Origin: Bdellovibrio svalbardensis
GTDB taxonomy: Bacteria; Bdellovibrionota; Bdellovibrionia; Bdellovibrionales; Bdellovibrionaceae
Assembly: GCF_029531655.1 (NCBI RefSeq)
Contig: NZ_JANRMI010000004.1
Span: forward strand, 124,001-188,000
Reading direction: 5' to 3'
Length of the DNA: 64,000 bases
In this document: one piece after another, positions 44,960 through 53,584 of the stretch
Layout of the letters: each line of letters opens with the position of its first letter
Position numbering within the stretch: position 1 is the first letter of the stretch
Program-made: the position numbers and the translations under genes
Notes under the pieces: model-generated
Told to the model about the DNA's origin: nothing
The model's input: only the letters and a program-made list of their open reading frames with translations
Database searches by the model: none

Positions 44960-45838
44960 TTATTGCACGTTTTGAACCTGTTCTCTAAGTCTCTCAATAA
45001 GGGTTTTAGCTTCTACCACGGCTTGAGTGATCTTGGCTACTTGAGACTTTGACCCAATAGTATTCACTTCGCGGAGCAGCTCTTGGGTGTAAAAATCCAA
45101 CTTTTTTCCTTCCGCTGACTGGGAAGAAACAAGCTGACGGTAGTTTTTAATATGCTCACTCAAACGAGAAAGTTCTTCGTTGATATCCGCTTTTTCCAAC
45201 TGAATCACGATTTCTTGAGACAAGCGTGTTGGATCTATCTCATTGCCCTTAAGACGAGCACGGATTTTTTGTTCAAACTTATCTTGAAGTTGTGCATTAG
45301 CTTCTTCACGTAAGCTTGTGATGGCTTTGACTTGTTTCTCTAAAGAAATCAACAAGCCCTCAAGATCTTTACGCAAAGCTTTGCCTTCGCGAATGCGCTC
45401 TTTATCGCAGTTCTTGCAGGCTTCCGCGAAAGCCTTCTTCAAGATTTTCTCTTCGCCTGCAAACAACTCATAACTGTCTTCAATTTTAATAATCTCTGGA
45501 AGACGAGCCATCGCTTCAAGATGCACATTAAACGGGACACCCAATTCTTTAGACAAATGCTTATAAGCCGCCAGGTATTTTTTTGCGAGAGCATCGTTCA
45601 CCGTCATTTTAGACTTCCCGCCCGCGTTCTTCACACGACGAGAAACAAAGACATCAACCGTTCCACGCAACAAAGAGGCACCGAGTATTTTTTTAAGATC
45701 TGATTCGAAAGCAACAAACTCACGCGGAAGATGAAAGCGAGTTTCGAGAAAACGGCCATTCACCGAACGAATACTAACTTCGACCGTGACGTCTTTTGAT
45801 TGAGCTCTTGCGTTGCCGTAACCTGTCATGCTTTTCAT
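44960..45838 (-). CDS. yicC: YicC family protein (endoribonuclease-like)
   Basis: 292 aa from the ATG at 45838, giving the standard MKSMTGYGNA start; a longer frame begins 27 nt upstream. Conserved RSVNGRFLETRFHLP and the C-terminal EINTEIxR-like end (KADINEELSRLSEHIKNYR, GKKLDFYTQELLREVNTIGSK) match the YicC/YloC family, reported as an endoribonuclease involved in small RNA turnover in E. coli. Confidence 0.93.
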   Translation of the reverse strand: MKSMTGYGNARAQSKDVTVEVSIRSVNGRFLETRFHLPREFVAFESDLKKILGASLLRGTVDVFVSRRVKNAGGKSKMTVNDALAKKYLAAYKHLSKELGVPFNVHLEAMARLPEIIKIEDSYELFAGEEKILKKAFAEACKNCDKERIREGKALRKDLEGLLISLEKQVKAITSLREEANAQLQDKFEQKIRARLKGNEIDPTRLSQEIVIQLEKADINEELSRLSEHIKNYRQLVSSQSAEGKKLDFYTQELLREVNTIGSKSQVAKITQAVVEAKTLIERLREQVQNVQ

Positions 45839-45871
45839 ATTTTTACATTCTCCGTGTGCGTTCAATGAGGG

Positions 45872-46804
45872 TCAAGTTTTGAGAAATTTCTCGACCAGAG
45901 ATCGCGCCTCTGTATAACCCGAACTCCCGTCAAACCAATGAATCTCTTTATCTCTTTGAAACCATGTTCTTTGTCTTTTAGCCAATTGAGCAGTATTAAT
46001 CGAAAGCTCCTCAAGTAACTCAGTTTCCGTCAATTCACCATGTAGGAACTGAATGGCTTCTTTATAGCCAACACTGCTCATCGGGGCCCAAGATTCCAAA
46101 CCTTCGTCGAGGAGTTGGCGCACCTCTGCGATCAAACCTCGATCCAGCATAATTTGACAGCGCTGCCGAATGCGCGCCCTTAGAACTTCCCGATCCCAAG
46201 TCGGCCCCAACTTTAAAAGTGGGTAGGGAAATTCAACTCGCTGATCTTCAAACTCTTTTTGAATTTGCGTAACACTTTTACCCTGACTGCGAATCATCTC
46301 AATCGCCCGACCAATGCGATAGTGATCGGACAGATGAATCTTTGCCGCATATTCTGGATCGGCCTGAGTCAACTCGCGATGAAGCTTTTCAGCCCCACCT
46401 TGTTCAGCAATTTCCTTTTCCACCTGTTCTTTCAACTCGGGGGAAACTTTGGTGACAGGATACATGCCCTTTTCAATGGCCATAAAATAGAAACCTGTAC
46501 CACCCACGACAAACACCGGCGTGCCTTCGGGGATCCGCTCCATGCATGCAAAGAAATCACGTGCGTAGTTTCCCGCCGTCATTTCCTCTGGAGGAGAGAT
46601 ATAGTCCAACAGATAATGCGGCACCAGGGCTTGCTCTTCTTTCGAAGGCTTGGCCGAACCAATATCCAACTTTTTATAGAGCTGAACAGAGTCGCAGTTA
46701 ATGATGACGCCTTTGAACTCTTGCGCAAGCTTCAACGCCCACTCGGATTTCCCAGTGGCCGTTGCTCCAACGACAAAGATCACAGGCTTATTCTTTTTCA
46801 TCAT
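45872..46804 (-). CDS. miaA: tRNA dimethylallyltransferase
   Basis: 310 aa from the ATG at 46804 that shares its A with the mutL stop (TGATG); TTG 46807 and ATG 46801 are alternatives. P-loop GATATGKSEWAL, INCDSVQLYKKLDIGSAKP, and VVGGTGFYF are diagnostic. It adds a dimethylallyl group to A37 of tRNAs reading UNN codons. The mutL-miaA order is widespread. Confidence 0.96.
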   Translation of the reverse strand: MMKKNKPVIFVVGATATGKSEWALKLAQEFKGVIINCDSVQLYKKLDIGSAKPSKEEQALVPHYLLDYISPPEEMTAGNYARDFFACMERIPEGTPVFVVGGTGFYFMAIEKGMYPVTKVSPELKEQVEKEIAEQGGAEKLHRELTQADPEYAAKIHLSDHYRIGRAIEMIRSQGKSVTQIQKEFEDQRVEFPYPLLKLGPTWDREVLRARIRQRCQIMLDRGLIAEVRQLLDEGLESWAPMSSVGYKEAIQFLHGELTETELLEELSINTAQLAKRQRTWFQRDKEIHWFDGSSGYTEARSLVEKFLKT

Positions 46805-48699
46805 CAAACAATTCGACCAAAATCTTTTTCCAATTTATAGAACGGATACTCGACACTCACCGGACGCCCATGAGGGCAGAAACTTGAAAGTGGGAACTGA
46901 TCCATTTCACGAAGAAGATTCTTCATCTGATCCACACTCAAAGCTTGCCCCGCACGGACCACTGAGTGGCAGGCCATGGTGGCGCAAATATCGCCCACGG
47001 CTCGTTCCAAAGAATAACTTCCACCCTGCTCAACAACTTCGCCAGCCATGCGGTCCAGGACATTTCCCAGAATAGTGTCTTTAATAAATAAAGGGGCTGA
47101 TTTCACACCCACAGTGCCTGGCCCCAACGCTTCGATAAAGACACCGAGACGCTCGATCTCTTTAGACAGGGTCAAAATCGCTTCGACTTTTTCCGGAGAC
47201 ATATCAATTGCCAGCGGGAACAGGAAATCTTGAATATCAATTTTTCCACCCTTCCAGGCACTCATCAGTCTTTCAAATGCGACGCGCTCGTGGGCGGCGT
47301 GCTGATCAACGAAAACGATCTTCTCGCGATTCTGGGTCACGATATAAGTTAAATTCGCCTGCCCCAAAACTTCCAGGGAAGACCAATACCCCCGTGCTTC
47401 GGGAACTTCAGAAGAATTTGAAGTCTGAGGGCCTGCAAAATCCTGACGGGATTCCGCCGCTTGCGCCAAAGTTTGATAGTCAATTTTGGGCTGATTCACA
47501 GTCGTTGGGAATGAAAAATCTTTTTTCTGGAATTGGGTCACACTCAAACTTGCGTCTTCAAAAGAAAGATTCTCTTTGGGCATCGCCGGCATTTGCTTCG
47601 CAAAATTCGGAAGACCTTCTGTCGACTTAAAGTTCGAATTAAAATCATTGGCCTGAAATTCTGCTGACAGATGGGAGTTCACACCGCTATTCGCTGCAGC
47701 CCCCGCCGTTTTTGGGATCCACGGAGCTTGCTCTAACGTTGAACGCAAAGCACCCGCCACCGCTCTAAATGCCAAAGAAGGGTTTTGAAATTTCACTTGT
47801 GATTTTGTCGGATGAATATTCACGTCAACGCAGTCGGGATCGACTTCAACCCAAACAGCAGCAATCGGATACTCGCCGTGCATAAGAAGACTGCGATAAG
47901 CTTCATTCACGGCCGCTTGCAAACTGCGATCCTGAATCCAACGATTCTGCGCAAACATCCAAATATTACGAGCTGTTTTGGCGACGTTATGGGGATCCGC
48001 AAAAACCGCGTAGGCCTTCACATTTTCCCTCACAGCTTCGCCCTCATACATGGGCTTAATCTCAAGAATTTGTTCAACACGATCTTTGCGTGATTTACAA
48101 GCGGGCCAGAAGTTCACCAACTTGCCATTTTCCTGAATGCGGAATTCGACATCAAAATGCGATAAGGCCATCGCTTTCAAAGTGGTTTTGATGGCTGTAT
48201 TTTCAGCCGCATCAGATTTCAAAAACTTCAAGCGCGCCGGAGTGTTTTCAAAAAGATTCTCCATCAAGATTGTTGTCCCTTGGGAACCACCAACCTTGTC
48301 GATCTCACTTTTCTTACCATACTCACTGACCAACTGATGAGCCTGCTCGTCACCTTCACGGCGTGATGTCAGCGTGATTTTGCTGACTGACGCAATACTG
48401 GCCAAGGCTTCGCCACGGAATCCAAAAGTTTTTAACTTCCAAAGATCATCTGTTTTTGAAATTTTGCTGGTTGCAAATCGCTCTAAAGATTTAGGCAAGT
48501 CTTCCGGAGACATCCCCTTGCCATTGTCGATGACTTTAACAATGCGTCCGCCATCAAAGAACTCCACATGCACTCGCGTTGCTTTCGCATCGATGCTGTT
48601 TTCAACAAGTTCTTTAACCAAATGGGCTGGCCGCTCAACCACCTCGCCGGCAGCGATTTGGTCGACAACTTCTGGAGATAAAACGTGGATATCAGACAT
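46804..48699 (-). CDS. mutL: DNA mismatch repair protein MutL with endonuclease motif
   Basis: 631 aa. GHKL ATPase motifs at the N-terminus (ELVENSIDAKATRV, IDNGKGM, FGFRGEALASI), a Ser/Gln-rich linker and a C-terminal dimer domain. The C-terminal part keeps the metal-dependent nicking motif DQHAxxExxxxE as DQHAAHERVAFE, plus ACHSVVRAG and CPHGRP, so this is the endonuclease-type MutL of bacteria without MutH/Dam. No good ribosome-binding site upstream. Confidence 0.96.
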   Translation of the reverse strand: MSDIHVLSPEVVDQIAAGEVVERPAHLVKELVENSIDAKATRVHVEFFDGGRIVKVIDNGKGMSPEDLPKSLERFATSKISKTDDLWKLKTFGFRGEALASIASVSKITLTSRREGDEQAHQLVSEYGKKSEIDKVGGSQGTTILMENLFENTPARLKFLKSDAAENTAIKTTLKAMALSHFDVEFRIQENGKLVNFWPACKSRKDRVEQILEIKPMYEGEAVRENVKAYAVFADPHNVAKTARNIWMFAQNRWIQDRSLQAAVNEAYRSLLMHGEYPIAAVWVEVDPDCVDVNIHPTKSQVKFQNPSLAFRAVAGALRSTLEQAPWIPKTAGAAANSGVNSHLSAEFQANDFNSNFKSTEGLPNFAKQMPAMPKENLSFEDASLSVTQFQKKDFSFPTTVNQPKIDYQTLAQAAESRQDFAGPQTSNSSEVPEARGYWSSLEVLGQANLTYIVTQNREKIVFVDQHAAHERVAFERLMSAWKGGKIDIQDFLFPLAIDMSPEKVEAILTLSKEIERLGVFIEALGPGTVGVKSAPLFIKDTILGNVLDRMAGEVVEQGGSYSLERAVGDICATMACHSVVRAGQALSVDQMKNLLREMDQFPLSSFCPHGRPVSVEYPFYKLEKDFGRIV

Positions 48700-48758
48700 A
48701 ATTCAGCGACTCTGCATCAGCCACTCTGCTCTGTCAAAAGGTGCTGCAAACAGAGCCC

Positions 48759-48783
48759 GCAAAAGGTGCCAGGCACCTTTTGC
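48759..48783. repeat. Family B palindrome, copy 2
   Basis: GCAAAAGGTGCC, central A, then its reverse complement, followed by TTCACTCGCCGCGTT, 20 nt downstream of the minus-strand gene ending at 48804. Shares the 15-nt flank with copy 3. A broken piece (TCAAAAGGTGCTGCAAA) lies just before it at 48734-48750. Confidence 0.85.
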
Positions 48784-48803
48784 TTCACTCGCCGCGTTAT
48801 GGA

Positions 48804-49385
48804 CTATTCTGGTTTTGGGCAGGGGCCAAATGCCTGGCACTTGAGAAGCTGTGTACGCAACTCTCTGACTTCACTCATATTGAAATCCAACTCTTGGTCA
48901 AATCCGTGCTTTACGCCACCAGCATGGGAAACAAAAATAAACGGAAATGCATTTTGGAAATTTTCTGCCGTGAATTGTTCGTCAGTGTAAGAGGTGAATC
49001 TGATTTTCGAGGTGAACTTGGTCAGATTCCACATGAAGCGATCTCTTTGAACTTTGGCTTTATCCAAGCCGCTGCCATAGTTCTTCCAACACTTCACTTC
49101 TTCAACAAGAACGACTTTGCGAGTTTGCTTTTCCAGGATCACAAGATCCAACTCACCCAGGGTTTCACCACCGATATCATACTCGATGCCACCGGTAATA
49201 TCATAAGCTGACTCCGGATAGGTCACTCGCGCTTTGAGGATTGCCAGCTGTTCACAGACAGCCCCATCGGGCTCATAATTGACTTTGGAATTTTGAAGTG
49301 CAGCAAAGGCCGCCTGCAAATCGCCTGCAAATGAAGACGCAGAAACAAAAACTAAACTAAGAATAAGTGTAAAACGTAAAATCAT
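48804..49385 (-). CDS. Exported protein with PD-(D/E)xK nuclease-like motif
   Basis: 193 aa. Signal peptide MILRFTLILSLVFVSASSFA. In the middle GELDLVILEKQTRKVVLVEE leads into VKC: Asp80 in GELDLV, then Glu96-Val-Lys98 after a beta strand, the spacing of PD-(D/E)xK nucleases such as the UPF0102 group (GEIDLI...VFVEVK). Three or four Cys follow. If folded so, it would be a secreted or periplasmic nuclease, useful for degrading prey DNA. The motif is clear, the family call is inference. No strong ribosome-binding site. Confidence 0.6.
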   Translation of the reverse strand: MILRFTLILSLVFVSASSFAGDLQAAFAALQNSKVNYEPDGAVCEQLAILKARVTYPESAYDITGGIEYDIGGETLGELDLVILEKQTRKVVLVEEVKCWKNYGSGLDKAKVQRDRFMWNLTKFTSKIRFTSYTDEQFTAENFQNAFPFIFVSHAGGVKHGFDQELDFNMSEVRELRTQLLKCQAFGPCPKPE

Positions 49386-49437
49386 GGAAAACTTGTGCCC
49401 GAGTCGTCAGATCTTGTCGACCAAAAAAAAGGGGGAT

Positions 49438-49460
49438 AAAAGGTGCCTGGCACCTTTTGC
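49438..49460. repeat. Family B palindrome, copy 3
   Basis: AAAAGGTGCC, central T, GGCACCTTTT, then GC and the same TTCACTCGCCGCGTT flank as copy 2. It lies 18 nt downstream of the minus-strand gene ending at 49479. Confidence 0.85.
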
Positions 49461-49478
49461 TTCACTCGCCGCGTTGAA

Positions 49479-50339
49479 TTAAAACTCCCAGCCGAGATTC
49501 ACGCCCAGGCCATAGTATTTATTTTTTTCCCAATAGTAGCGGGCGTCTGTGCGCACTGAAACTCTGCCAATGCGATAGCCGACACCGACATCAAAGAGAA
49601 TACCCAGCGCCATATCGTCAGCGGAGTACTCACTCACCGTCGAACCATTTGTCAGATGAAGGTCAAAATGCGAATAGCGCCAGGTCGGACCGAAGCCATA
49701 GTAAAACAACATCGACTTGCTGACAGAACTGACTGTTTGTAAAAGAAAATTCGCATTAACGATAAAGCCGCCAGCACTTTGCCCCGTGAGGTCTTGATAG
49801 TAACTGGGAGCGCCGCTATGAAATAAAATCTCTGCATCGGTGTAAATTTCACCGCTAAAAATTGTATTGTAGCCGTTCCACTTCAGACCATAGAAAAGAG
49901 TCCCAGCGGAGCGCTCGTCGCCCATGGTGTCTTCTGTATAATTCAAATACTCGGCCACCGGCCCCCAATAGCGAGTCGCAAAAAACGGACGCTTTTTACT
50001 CTCTAACGCTTGCTGCTCTTTCAGCTTTTCAACTTCGGCCTGGGTTTCCGGAGTTACCTTAAAGACTCCTGGATGAATATCAGAATCAACGATCCACCCC
50101 ACAGTCCCCGGTTTGACACGAATCTTATAGAAAGGGCCTTTTTTGGCTTTGGAAATGCTGTAGACGGATCCCATCGGGACTACGGTTATAATCGGAGAAT
50201 CAAAATCAGGATCCTGATAAACTTGAGCTTCATCGCCAACGACGGTTCCCTGCTGAGCTTGTGCCCAGACAAAGACCGGAAATAAGAGCGTAACGAAGAG
50301 GAGTGAGACTCCTCTATTTAAAACGCATGAGCCAAACAC
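49479..50339 (-). CDS. Exported SH3-domain protein with outer-membrane barrel-like C-terminus
   Basis: 286 aa, GTG start overlapping the end of the upstream gene by 26 nt. Signal peptide ends near VWAQA. Residues 30-92 are a bacterial SH3-type domain (GDEAQVYQDPDFDSPIITVV, FYKIRVKPGTVGWIVDSDI). The rest has alternating aromatic strands (LFYYGFGPTWRYSHFDLHL, VSVRTDARYYWEKNKYYGL) ending in NLGWEF, with the terminal Phe typical of outer-membrane barrels. SH3 domains in the periplasm often bind peptidoglycan, so this may tether the wall to the outer membrane. Confidence 0.75.
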   Translation of the reverse strand: MFGSCVLNRGVSLLFVTLLFPVFVWAQAQQGTVVGDEAQVYQDPDFDSPIITVVPMGSVYSISKAKKGPFYKIRVKPGTVGWIVDSDIHPGVFKVTPETQAEVEKLKEQQALESKKRPFFATRYWGPVAEYLNYTEDTMGDERSAGTLFYGLKWNGYNTIFSGEIYTDAEILFHSGAPSYYQDLTGQSAGGFIVNANFLLQTVSSVSKSMLFYYGFGPTWRYSHFDLHLTNGSTVSEYSADDMALGILFDVGVGYRIGRVSVRTDARYYWEKNKYYGLGVNLGWEF

Positions 50340-51009
50340 GATAGAACGCCTCGATCACAATTTTCATGGACATTTTACTTTGACCAACGCGACGATCTTC
50401 AAACACGATCGGAGACTCTGCTCCTTTGAAACCTTTTTTCAAAGCCTTGTATTTAAGTTCAATTTGAAAGCTGTAGCCATTGGACTCCACTGTCGAAAGA
50501 TCGATGCCATGAAGAACTTCCTTCTTCCACGCATTGAAGCCGCCTGTCCAGTCGTTCAACGGAAAACCTAAAATCAAACGAGAATAAATCCCGCCACCAC
50601 GAGAAATAATCTTACGCATAAGACCCCAGTTCACGGTTCTGCCACCTTCGACATAACGAGAACCCACCGCAAAATCATTGGCCTGCATAGTCTTAATCAA
50701 AGGTCCGAGATCTTCCGGGCGGTGAGAAAAATCCGCATCCATTTCAACCAAGGCGTCAAAACCATGATCCATACCCCAGCGAAATCCGGCGATATAAGCT
50801 TTTCCCAACCCCTGTTTTCCAGGGCGAGAGAGAAGATGTAACTGCGGAAGGGATTTTTGCATCTCTCGAACGATTGCACCCGTGCCATCCGGAGAATTGT
50901 CATCCACAACCAGGATTTCAACTCCCAGGTTTTGCGCCAAAATAGCCGGCACAATTGTTTGCACATTTTCTTTCTCATTATAGGTAGGAACAATGACCAA
51001 TGTTTTCAT
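50314..51009 (-). CDS. Polyprenol-phosphate mannosyltransferase-like glycosyltransferase (GT2)
   Basis: 231 aa, DPM1-type GT2: TLVIVPTYNEKENV, ILVVDDNSPDGTG (first Asp pair), VEMDADFSHRPEDL (DxD), GSRYVEGG and WTGGFNAWKKEVL. It lacks the C-terminal membrane helices of longer homologues. It would transfer a sugar (often mannose) from a nucleotide to a polyprenyl phosphate at the inner face of the membrane for protein or glycan decoration. A GAGGAGT/ACTCCTC hairpin overlaps its end. Confidence 0.88.
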   Translation of the reverse strand: MKTLVIVPTYNEKENVQTIVPAILAQNLGVEILVVDDNSPDGTGAIVREMQKSLPQLHLLSRPGKQGLGKAYIAGFRWGMDHGFDALVEMDADFSHRPEDLGPLIKTMQANDFAVGSRYVEGGRTVNWGLMRKIISRGGGIYSRLILGFPLNDWTGGFNAWKKEVLHGIDLSTVESNGYSFQIELKYKALKKGFKGAESPIVFEDRRVGQSKMSMKIVIEAFYRVWLMRFK

Positions 51010-51106
51010 GGCTCTAAAGTGTCATAAACAGCACAGCAAGGCAATAACTAGCTGCCGGGCCAACCCCGCAGAATCACGACTTTAAGGGCTTAAAATGAAG
51101 CCAATT

Positions 51107-51541
51107 TTAGATGGAGCGAGAAACCAGGCGACCTTTTTCTTTTGTAGCCAGGGCTTTTGATTTTTCCGCCGAAATTGCGGGCAAATTTAATGGTTTTGCC
51201 AATAAATATTTTGGATCTTGCTTGCGCAGATCCAATTGCAGCTTCACCTTGGCAGAAGCTGCCTCCGGGTCCTTAACATAAAGAATCGGATCGAAACCGC
51301 AGGTTCTGCAAACAACCGCCAATCTCCAGCGAATCTGCACGAACACTTCTGAAATCGCCAAACATATAACGAAAACGATGATCGCGCGGGGATCGAATTC
51401 CTGCCAGATCGCGAACATCAAAACAACGCTAGCCATTAAGCTCGCAAAGATATTCATCACAGAAATATTTTTCTTGCGATAAATGCGGCGAGGGCTTTTA
51501 CAGAAGGCGCAGTAGCAATTGGATTTGGCTTTAAATAACAT
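51107..51541 (-). CDS. Small membrane protein with two Cys-x2-Cys pairs
   Basis: 144 aa from the ATG at 51541; a GTG seven codons upstream (51562) is equally possible. Early CAFC motif, a basic stretch, two hydrophobic segments (VMNIFASLMASVVLMFAIW and AIIVFVICLAISEVFVQI), a second CRTC motif and a Lys/Ala-rich tail. The two Cys pairs could bind one zinc ion across the membrane-flanking loops on the cytoplasmic side. No known function. Confidence 0.65.
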   Translation of the reverse strand: MLFKAKSNCYCAFCKSPRRIYRKKNISVMNIFASLMASVVLMFAIWQEFDPRAIIVFVICLAISEVFVQIRWRLAVVCRTCGFDPILYVKDPEAASAKVKLQLDLRKQDPKYLLAKPLNLPAISAEKSKALATKEKGRLVSRSI

Positions 51542-51587
51542 CTCTTTTAGTTTGCCAGTCACCTGGTCCAGAAAGAAAGATCAATTT

Positions 51588-51615
51588 TTGAAAAATGACA
51601 AAGCCTTGCTAGAAT
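51588..51615 (+). promoter_or_regulatory. Candidate promoter placing the start at the ATG
   Basis: TTGAAA (51588-51593), 16-nt spacer, TAGAAT (51610-51615). The ATG begins at 51622, just 6 nt after the -10, so the transcript would start at or near the ATG (leaderless). Confidence 0.5.
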
Positions 51616-51621
51616 CAAGAA

Positions 51622-52275
51622 ATGACATACAAAAACTCAGTAAAAGTTGTGTTGGCGAGCCTTTTTCTACTCATCACTCCGACCATGGTCTGGGCCGCTG
51701 CCGGCAAGGACTACGAGGAAGTCAGCTACGACGACCTTCTGAACGAACTGACATCTAAAAAACAAAAGCTTCAACATGAAAACAATACTGCTGACAATCC
51801 CCGTCTGCATGTGGGCATTGGTTACGCAAACTCCTTCTCGAACATCTCAACAGGTGGCGAAAAGTTCAGCCGCCATGCCACAGGCATCCAACTGAATGCA
51901 GGAACAGATTTGATTTCGCCAGAGTGGTATGCTGAAGGCATCTTTAGAAACTACGGCACGAACTCGAACGGTTCTGAGGATTTTTCTTTGCGCGAACTTG
52001 AAGGAAAAATTGGCTACACCAACCTCTTGCAAAATGTCTGGCACTATACAATCAGCACCGGCGTTTCCAACCGTTTCATGAAGTTCTCGGATTCAACTCG
52101 TAACATCAGTGTTGATGAGTCCACTCCTTCTCTGGTTATTTCATCTGGAATCCTGGCGCAAGTTCACAAGAATCTTTCGATTGGCGCCGAGGTCAGTGGC
52201 CGCACATCCATGGTCAACCGTTCTGCAGATCAGAACTCATTTGACTTTGCATTTCGCCTCAACACATCTCTATAA
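51622..52275 (+). CDS. Hypothetical exported outer-membrane barrel-like protein
   Basis: 217 aa with signal peptide ending near WAAA. After a short acidic helix (EEVSYDDLLNELTSKKQK) come alternating strands (RLHVGIGYANSF, HYTISTGVSNRFMKF, LSIGAEVSGRTSM, FDFAFRLNTSL), typical of a small outer-membrane barrel of about eight strands. No Shine-Dalgarno is visible, fitting the leaderless promoter upstream. 7 nt before the next gene. Confidence 0.7.
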   Translation: MTYKNSVKVVLASLFLLITPTMVWAAAGKDYEEVSYDDLLNELTSKKQKLQHENNTADNPRLHVGIGYANSFSNISTGGEKFSRHATGIQLNAGTDLISPEWYAEGIFRNYGTNSNGSEDFSLRELEGKIGYTNLLQNVWHYTISTGVSNRFMKFSDSTRNISVDESTPSLVISSGILAQVHKNLSIGAEVSGRTSMVNRSADQNSFDFAFRLNTSL

Positions 52276-52282
52276 TGTGTGA

Positions 52283-52945
52283 GTGGATGTCCTTTTAATT
52301 GTTCTTTCTCTATTTGTTTTTACGGTGGCCCTAGCTGTCTTCTCTAATCGCACTCGGGCCCGCAAAGAAATCCCCTTCGAACTTCATCCCAATTGTCTTT
52401 TAACTCGTTGGCCTCTTCTGTTTGTAACCGGCCCCCGCAGCTTCTTTTACTTCGACACCTATTGGAATGGCTATACCTCTTATCTGGCTGAACACGGCTA
52501 CGAAGTTTTCAAACTCCAGTTACCCTGGAACAAGAGCGAATATCGCCAGAAGCGTTTTCTGGAGTTTCTCACTCAGCAAGAAAGCCTCGGACGGAAGTTT
52601 CATCTTTTTGTGGACAGTCCGACCTATGCAGAAATGGAAACACTCTTACGGACACACAAGTTCTCTTCGATTATCAGTCTGACTGAAATCACTGCTCCCG
52701 ATGAAGACCATTTTTCAAACTCATTGAAAGCTTTGCCTTTTCCATTTGCGACTGTGGAGACTGTCCCTTCTCGTCATACATCCGTGCTAAGCAGATTAAC
52801 CTATGGACTTCATGTTGCCTCTTTGACGAGATTCAAACTTCCTTCATTAAGCACCCTGGGGGCCTGTGAAGACACGGCACTTCTAAACGGTCGTCTCCTT
52901 TTGGAACGCGCAAACACCTTGGCCGAAACTGATTTGCGCGACTAA
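52283..52945 (+). CDS. Alpha/beta-hydrolase-like protein without evident catalytic triad
   Basis: 220 aa, GTG start. One N-terminal membrane helix (VLLIVLSLFVFTVALAVF), then WPLLFVTGPRSFFYFDTYWN and AEHGYEVFKLQLPW, which resemble the first strand, oxyanion region and second strand of triacylglycerol-lipase-like alpha/beta hydrolases. HLFVDSPTYAEMETLL sits where the nucleophile elbow GxSxG would be, but that motif is absent. Perhaps an inactive relative with a binding or structural role. Confidence 0.5.
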   Translation: MDVLLIVLSLFVFTVALAVFSNRTRARKEIPFELHPNCLLTRWPLLFVTGPRSFFYFDTYWNGYTSYLAEHGYEVFKLQLPWNKSEYRQKRFLEFLTQQESLGRKFHLFVDSPTYAEMETLLRTHKFSSIISLTEITAPDEDHFSNSLKALPFPFATVETVPSRHTSVLSRLTYGLHVASLTRFKLPSLSTLGACEDTALLNGRLLLERANTLAETDLRD

Positions 52946-52989
52946 TAATACGCCTTGCCAGAGTCCAGGGATGATGCTGCAATTATTCC

Positions 52990-53556
52990 ATGAGCGACTA
53001 CAGAGATGTGACACCAAATCAGCAGCAAGATTCCACTCAAAATGCCAAAGAGGTCGTCAAATATATCGTCGACTACCTCCGACATCCCATTCACAAAATC
53101 AAAGTCATCCCTGACTGGAACTGGACAACGTTGATCATTACTCTGGTCGCCGTCTCCATGATTTCCGGAGTTATCTCTGGCATCGTGCCACCTAATTTTT
53201 TCCGCATCATGAGTGGCATTATCGTCTCGCCATTAGTGGCCGTCGTCACAGGCTTCATCGGTTCAATGTTTGTGTATTATTATTTCCAGGTTTTTGAAAA
53301 GCGCACCTGTTCGCTTCGCAAGATCTTCACATTGATCTTATTCGCGGATATTCCGTTCTTCATTTTCCAAACCGGCAGCGAACTGATCCCACCTATCACC
53401 TTGGTAGGCTTCGCATTCACATCTTTGCTGATGGCCGTTGGTTTGACTGAAAACTTCCAAATGGAAAAACGCCGCGCCCTGCGCCTGGTAACAATTCTAT
53501 TCGCCATCGTTTTTGTTTTGTGGCTGTGGAATAGAATCGACGCTTCTCGCCTTTAA
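52990..53556 (+). CDS. Yip1-like multi-spanning membrane protein
   Basis: 188 aa. A ~40-residue cytoplasmic N-terminus with DYLRHPIHKIKVIPDWNW, then about five hydrophobic segments (LIITLVAVSMISGVISGIV, SPLVAVVTGFIGSMFVYYYF, IFTLILFADIPFFIF, ITLVGFAFTSLLMAVGL, VTILFAIVFVLWLW). The pattern is that of the Yip1 domain group. Function in bacteria unknown. Followed by a 9-bp hairpin. Confidence 0.65.
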   Translation: MSDYRDVTPNQQQDSTQNAKEVVKYIVDYLRHPIHKIKVIPDWNWTTLIITLVAVSMISGVISGIVPPNFFRIMSGIIVSPLVAVVTGFIGSMFVYYYFQVFEKRTCSLRKIFTLILFADIPFFIFQTGSELIPPITLVGFAFTSLLMAVGLTENFQMEKRRALRLVTILFAIVFVLWLWNRIDASRL

Positions 53557-53562
53557 AAATTC

Positions 53563-53584
53563 CCGCTGAAGTAATCTTCAGCGG
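53563..53584 (+). terminator. CCGCTGAAG/CTTCAGCGG hairpin
   Basis: Perfect 9-bp stem with a TAAT loop, 7 nt after the stop of the Yip1-like gene; no T run follows, so efficiency is uncertain. Confidence 0.55.
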
